Assembly: GCA_011037195.1 (NCBI GenBank)
Contig: JAAEAF010002629.1
Location: forward strand, 62,001 to 126,000
Direction: 5' to 3'
Source of the DNA: Triatoma infestans
Taxonomy: Eukaryota > Arthropoda > Insecta > Hemiptera > Reduviidae
Length of the DNA: 64,000 nt
How positions within the stretch are numbered: the first letter of the stretch is position 1; each line of letters opens with the position of its first letter. Position numbers and translations under genes: made by a program. The notes beneath the pieces were generated by a model. That model made no database searches. It was not told the DNA's origin and worked only from the letters and a program-made list of their open reading frames with translations. This document shows, piece after piece, positions 63,392-64,000 of the stretch.

Positions 63392-64000
63392 TTACTAACT
63401 AATAATTCAACTTCCGCTATTATTGCATGGTTCCCTTGCTAACTCGCCTTTGTTCGGACTTATGAAACATGGTTAGCAAATGCGGAATCCAACATCAAAC
63501 GACCTGACCTTTATCCTAAGATTGTGGTGCAGAATAGTGTGGATACGCTTAATGACATTTCCATCATTTCTTGCAATATATTTTTTGAATAACAGCAATG
63601 TTTTATCAACTTACAGTTATCTAGCTGTCAGTAAGGAAAAATATCAAACCACCTAAACAGAGTCACGTATGATAAGGTAATTTAATCACAAAAGGCCTGT
63701 TACTGAGCCTCATTCAGTTCTACACTAAAATCGATTAGAACATCATAGTTCTAAAATACTCCTTAATAGGTTCTTAGTTTGTTTTTTTTTTTATAGAACC
63801 GAACAAGTTATTTCATTACAAATAATTGATTTATGATGATTGATGACTGAATTGATATAAAGTGATTAAATAAAAACGATTGATGTCAAAACAGTTACTA
63901 AGATAAGACACCTTCTGTTTACATACTTTTTTTCCCATATGTCTGAACTTTCTCACTGAGACTCTCTCATATAACATCTCATATCAATAATTTTTCAACT
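63392..64000. other. AT-rich right edge
   Basis: No exon or repeat recognised; presumed intron of the bestrophin gene. Confidence 0.35.

Overview
The window looks like a piece of an insect nuclear genome. It is strongly AT-rich, its genes are split by introns with GT/AG borders, and it is crowded with non-LTR retrotransposon pieces, tRNA-derived SINEs and another non-coding repeat family. No bacterial, organellar or viral organisation is visible. I cannot name the species. There is one assembly gap (N run, 45278-45666).

Four protein-coding genes can be assembled from phase-compatible exons. (1) + strand, 2355-4051: the last four exons of a conserved but unrecognised protein whose 5' part lies before the window or is not visible. 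(2) - strand, 12730-8490: a five-exon, 211-residue four-helix membrane protein of the insect small tetraspan type (DUF4728/Pasiflora-like). (3) - strand, 23086-17575: a complete six-exon, 523-residue leucine-rich repeat protein. (4) - strand, 60891-30638: the 3' part of a bestrophin chloride channel. One exon (60655-60891) carries the diagnostic segment just after the calcium clasp, and three exons (30638-34019) encode the long cytoplasmic tail. A 26.6 kb intron separates them, and the upstream channel exons lie beyond the right edge.

The rest is transposon-derived. Non-LTR pieces lie at 318-1882 (-, reverse transcriptase, RNase H and zinc knuckle), 6180-6380 (+, C-terminal scrap), 14620-16545 (+, endonuclease and RT, decayed), 23825-24530 (-, Jockey-like RT), 25440-25860 and 36060-37060 (+, R1/LOA-type endonuclease), 46636-47957 (+, C-terminal half with a TATC tail) and 62935-63375 (+, 3' end). 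One tRNA-derived SINE family has about eleven copies, mostly on the - strand and mostly inside the bestrophin intron. A second SINE family has two copies.

The most interesting unexplained structure is a dispersed non-coding family of about 1 kb with at least six substantial copies. One end carries a short hairpin (GTGTGA/TCACAC). The other carries an 8-bp-stem hairpin. A subterminal inverted repeat (ACTTTCTCTTACTC and its complement) lies near the two ends, and the core is built of roughly 300-bp direct repeats. Two copies stand head to tail beside the assembly gap. This architecture resembles helentron-associated (HINE/DINE-1-like) elements. Other points of interest are a near-perfect fold-back at the 5' break of the first LINE and several repeats that share a CTGANGA-hairpin-GAAA core resembling part of a hammerhead ribozyme.
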